In this document: in pieces, positions 60,471-64,000 of the stretch | Position numbering within the stretch: the stretch's first letter is position 1 | Layout: every line of letters starts with the position of its first letter | Assembly (NCBI GenBank): GCA_949825025.1 | Contig: OX463779.1 | Location: 23,232,816-23,296,815 of the forward strand | DNA from: Siphlonurus alternatus | Taxonomy: Eukaryota; Arthropoda; Insecta; Ephemeroptera; Siphlonuridae | Reading direction: 5' to 3' | DNA: 64,000 bases | Made by a program: the position numbers and the translations under genes | The notes under the pieces: model-generated | Database searches by the model: none | What the model was told of the DNA's origin: nothing | What the model saw: the letters and a program-made list of their open reading frames with translations, nothing else

Positions 60471-62084
60471 TCACATGATGGTCAGTTTCAGAAACGGTCT
60501 AGTCAACACTGCCCAATTGCGATGTAATTTTGAGATTTTCTCAAAACTACTTAATTCATAATTATCATACATACATTAAAAGAGCAAAACGAGTTTAATA
60601 TTGCTTGTTGTTTGCATTACTACATATTATAATTATGCAGCAGTCTTGAATCATACCAATGTTTGTTACCTAGTATCCAATTCTTAATAGTATATAAATT
60701 TATAAGTAAAACAGACTTTCAAATTTATCCGAAATGAAGCAGACTGCCCAAAAAAAGGTAAATATAAAAATATAATATACATGCTGACCGCTGTCCCATT
60801 TCTGGTTTCAAATTATCCAACCAAAAATAGAATTTCGTAGGTAATGGGCCGTATCATGGTACTATAGGACCATTGAGTAGTAAATCACAAGGAGATATAT
60901 TTATTTTGTAAAATAAAACATAATATAATTAATTAATGAAATACATTATGCAATATACGCATATGCATATCGCATCTCTGTATAAATAAATAAAATGTGG
61001 TTATAATTTATAATATATAATATTATAATAACAATCTTTGTTATTCTGCATTACTATTCTTTTTATTTTTTAAATAATATTTATGAACTCATCCATTTTC
61101 ATAGATTTCCTGCAATAGAAACCTTGTAAGACTATTCTTGCAATCTTAAATAATCGTAGAACAAATTAAATTATTTAGTATACATGCACGGCATGGCATA
61201 TAGACATACCATACATTAATAATTATAGTTTAATTAAAATCATATTATATAAAATAGCAAAACGAGTTAAACATGGCTTGTTGGTTGCATTAACTCTTTG
61301 GTTTGTTTTAAAATGCATATGTGTATGAAGTTAATGAGTAATTAAAATGCATGAATGTCACTGAAAACATGTTTATAAATACATCAGTATATACATACAT
61401 AATACAACACAACTTATTTTATTCTGTGCAATTAAAACATTGTTGCAATAGATTTGTTGGCAATGTTGCTAATGCTATTATACCCGGTAATTGTTAGATT
61501 AAAATACAATAAATAGGCATGTATATTATTTGCTGTAACAACAATAACAATACATACAATAAGTAAGTGTATATTAAGAACAGAAATATCTAAAAAGTAA
61601 GATTGTATGATATCTTCGTTGTCCCTATAATGCTATTGTTTTTAGTGTTCAATACACTGAAGGTTCAATATATTTATAAAAATTTGTCAAGTGTTATTTT
61701 TAGCATTATGTTCCTTTGCCTCAAATTTCCTCTACAAATTCATTCTGCGTCTCTTTTGTAATTGGACTCATGATTTTCCTCCCTATAATATTAATTTTTA
61801 ACATGTCCAAAAATCTCAACGAAAGAACGTTGTTTTTGAAGAAAAATTTTATGATAAAAATTGTCACTCATTAGTTCATTTACGAAAATGTTAATTTACC
61901 TCAATTTTGTATTTCCATGTAGCACCTACACACGGAATTCATGGCCATGCACACCAACACAAAAATAATGTCCTGTTTTTTCTTGTAAATTAGCACTATA
62001 TATAAAATGAGTATTTTTTATTTTTATAGTTTAACAAACAATGTTAGTTAAACACAAGCTGAGAAATAAAACACCATGCATATA

Positions 62085-62086
<2 letters not shown>
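60471..62086. other. AT-rich noncoding interval
   Basis: No gene or element recognised. Confidence 0.5.

Positions 62087-62125
<39 letters not shown>
62087..62125. repeat. (TA)n microsatellite
   Basis: About 39 bp of alternating TA. Confidence 0.93.
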
Positions 62126-62130
<5 letters not shown>

Positions 62131-62205
62131 TATAGAAACATACACGATATATAATTAAATATTTAAAATAATTGATACATTATAATAAAATTATATATAT
62201 ATATT

Positions 62206-62360
62206 GCGCCCGATTCACGAAGCAGTTAGCCAGGTTTCTAAACACGTTTAGCCACGTTTAACTATAGGTGGTTTAACACGTAAAACAAGTATACTTTAAT
62301 GTGGTTAATTAAGCTAAACGTGGTTAGAAACCTGGCTAATTGTTTCGTGAATCGCACCCA
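62206..62360. mobile_element. Fold-back MITE with CGATTCACGAA ends
   Basis: About 155 bp. The arms share CGATTCACGAA(G/A)CA(G/A)TTAGCCAGG, then TTTCTAA(A/C)CACGTTTA, and the two halves fold into one hairpin of about 50-bp arms. Flanks are TA-rich, so the target duplication cannot be read. Related ends occur at 50049-50063 and 50373-50389. Confidence 0.8.
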
Positions 62361-62438
62361 TTATATATACAATAATTTAATTTTATAGCAGTTTTTGTAT
62401 ACTATTAATATTATATTAATTTATTTTATTTTATCTAT

Positions 62439-62439
<1 letters not shown>

Positions 62440-62500
<61 letters not shown>

Positions 62501-62502
62501 CC
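62440..62502. repeat. (CT)n microsatellite
   Basis: About 60 bp of CT units ending in TTTCTCTCCCTC variants. Confidence 0.95.
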
Positions 62503-62784
62503 TCACCCTAGACCCTCTATCCAAAAGTTGGGCATAGTGACACTATAAATTTGTTGACAACTAAACAACTATAATAAATATTAATGTATAATAATATTAA
62601 TAATCAAATATTATAAAAGGAATAACTAAAATAGATAATGCAATGAAGCTAGAGCATACGGTATTTTGATCAAATGTATACTTGTAAAGGTTTGAATCCT
62701 AAAATCCTTATTATTGCATACAGTATACTTAATTTTAGGTTTTCTATTCACTAAAAGCAATCATCATTTTATCATTGTAAAAAG

Positions 62785-62815
<31 letters not shown>

Positions 62816-63493
62816 GAAAGAATTGGCATAATATTGAAAATATTAAATACTATCATATGAAATCTAGGATGGTTGGCAGCTCCAATGCAGTAATCAATAA
62901 ACCTCACTAAAATATTTACAAATATTTTACATAATATATAAATATAGAAGTAAAGTTATTGTCCACAGTATGAATCGCGATTTTTTCAATGTCCATAAGT
63001 GCATGAGTTAATGAAAATCATTCGTTAATATACACAGAGAACAAATAATACAAGAAAAAGGAGTTTTTATATAATATTATTTAATAAAATTGATTAATAT
63101 GTTTAACAATCGGACGTTTCGAGTGACGTCAGCCTTTTAGCCTTTTAGCTGTAATTATTAATTGTATACTGGGAGACAAAACTAATTGAAAATAATAGCC
63201 TCTGTTTCATCATTATTTACATCCACTGAATTTTATTTATTCTACATGCAGCTTGTATATGACGTCAACACTGCATTAACTTATCATTCACCTGACTGCA
63301 TTATGCAACTTGCAACAACAACGTCATAATTTGTATCTCAAAGTGGTGCTCAGGCATGCGACAAAGAGCAACATCTGCAATATACTTGAACGTAAAGGCA
63401 GCTATCCACATACTATATTATATATATATTACATAGGATACTCTTTATAAGAAGTACATCAATTTTGCAAGTCTTTCACATTATCATTCAAGA

Positions 63494-63500
<7 letters not shown>
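62503..63500. other. AT-rich interval with two CREs
   Basis: Poly-A 62785-62808. TGACGTCA at 63124-63131 and 63260-63267. No credible ORF. Confidence 0.5.

Positions 63501-63581
<81 letters not shown>
63501..63581. repeat. (CT)n microsatellite
   Basis: About 80 bp, uninterrupted. The arginine/glutamate-repeat minus frame across it is an artefact. Confidence 0.96.
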
Positions 63582-63585
<4 letters not shown>

Positions 63586-64000
63586 GTCTATATAAAAAAA
63601 TAAATAAATAATAACTTTTACATGAGGTGAAACTCTCCCAAGGTCGTTAGTAAAAAAAAAAAAATATTCATACACAATCAAATCGAGGTCAAAATAGCTT
63701 TAACTTACGACTTTGCAAATTAAATTGCGGTGGAAAGTTGCAGGCTGGAGGTGCGCACGGACTATTGTTGTCGCGATTGTTGGCCAGTTAAAGGTCATAC
63801 GTCGGGTGGAGGATCACGCCGGTGGTAAATTATCAGCAGGTGTGGGTGGGTGTGATATTTGACCTCTTTGTAAATGTCAGTTGCTAGCTCGTACATTTTC
63901 TTTTATGTGCTTAAAAAAACTTTAGTACATCATAAAATAAAAACTCCTCTAAATATAAAATAACTGATTATTTGACTTTGGAAAGCGAATATATATTATA
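63582..64000. other. AT-rich end of window with a GC-richer patch
   Basis: About 63735-63850 is GC-richer (GTGCGCACGG, GGTGTGGGTGGGTG) and may continue a regulatory or exonic block. Nothing definite. Confidence 0.3.

Overview
This is a gene-poor, strongly AT-rich stretch of an animal (metazoan) nuclear genome. By eye most of it is 70% A+T or more. It has very long CT/GA and AT microsatellites, an assembly gap of exactly 200 N inside a GA tract, and many short non-autonomous DNA transposons, most of them fold-back (MITE-like). An animal is favoured over a plant or bacterium by promoter-type motifs typical of metazoans (paired AAGATGGCGG boxes with ACTTCCGG, and an NRF1-like GCGCATGCGC) and by hAT ends of the CAGGGTCGG type. 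The clade cannot be fixed from sequence alone; an invertebrate such as an arthropod or mollusc is my guess.

No intact, recognisable protein-coding gene, rRNA, tRNA or CRISPR array was found. The longest open frames are microsatellite translations (poly-RE, poly-SL) or lie in AT-rich DNA. What could be genic is a set of short, GC-richer, CpG-bearing blocks of 100-500 bp spaced through the window (about 2.0, 3.6, 6.9, 9.9, 12.4, 14.9, 16.0, 18.2, 21.2, 23.6, 30.9, 32.9, 36.2, 40.4, 42.0, 43.3, 46.9, 52.7 and 60.4 kb). Several carry promoter-like motifs or short open segments next to splice-like sites. They are listed as low-confidence candidates, not as genes.

The best-supported content is mobile. 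(1) A fold-back family with iterated CAAAGCCGAA / TTCGGCTTTGG modules has a 0.2-kb copy at 18.6 kb and a 1.6-kb near-perfect inverted repeat at 23.9-25.5 kb. (2) A four-member fold-back family with TGGA ends lies at 26.3, 50.8, 52.8 and 55.4 kb; its members share a stem but have two different outer termini. (3) Two hAT-type elements with the same ends lie in opposite orientation at 22.4 and 27.4 kb, the second with a perfect 8-bp target duplication. (4) A 525-bp element at 30.3 kb has a 7-bp target duplication and carries CRE and NRF1-like sites. (5) TA- or TTAA-flanked MITEs lie at 4.2, 20.4, 31.9 and 55.1 kb, with smaller elements at 9.1, 54.6 and 62.2 kb.

Layout: 0-18 kb is mostly AT-rich DNA with microsatellites, two small MITEs and GC islands. 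18-32 kb is the main transposon cluster. 32-50 kb is AT-rich with scattered islands. 50-56 kb is a second cluster, where three TGGA-family members and a CpG-rich MITE lie within 5 kb. 56-64 kb is AT-rich with one island and microsatellites. Two window-wide signals are worth attention: the palindromes TGACGTCA (18 counted) and TGCATGCA (about 19 counted) are both far commoner than base composition predicts.
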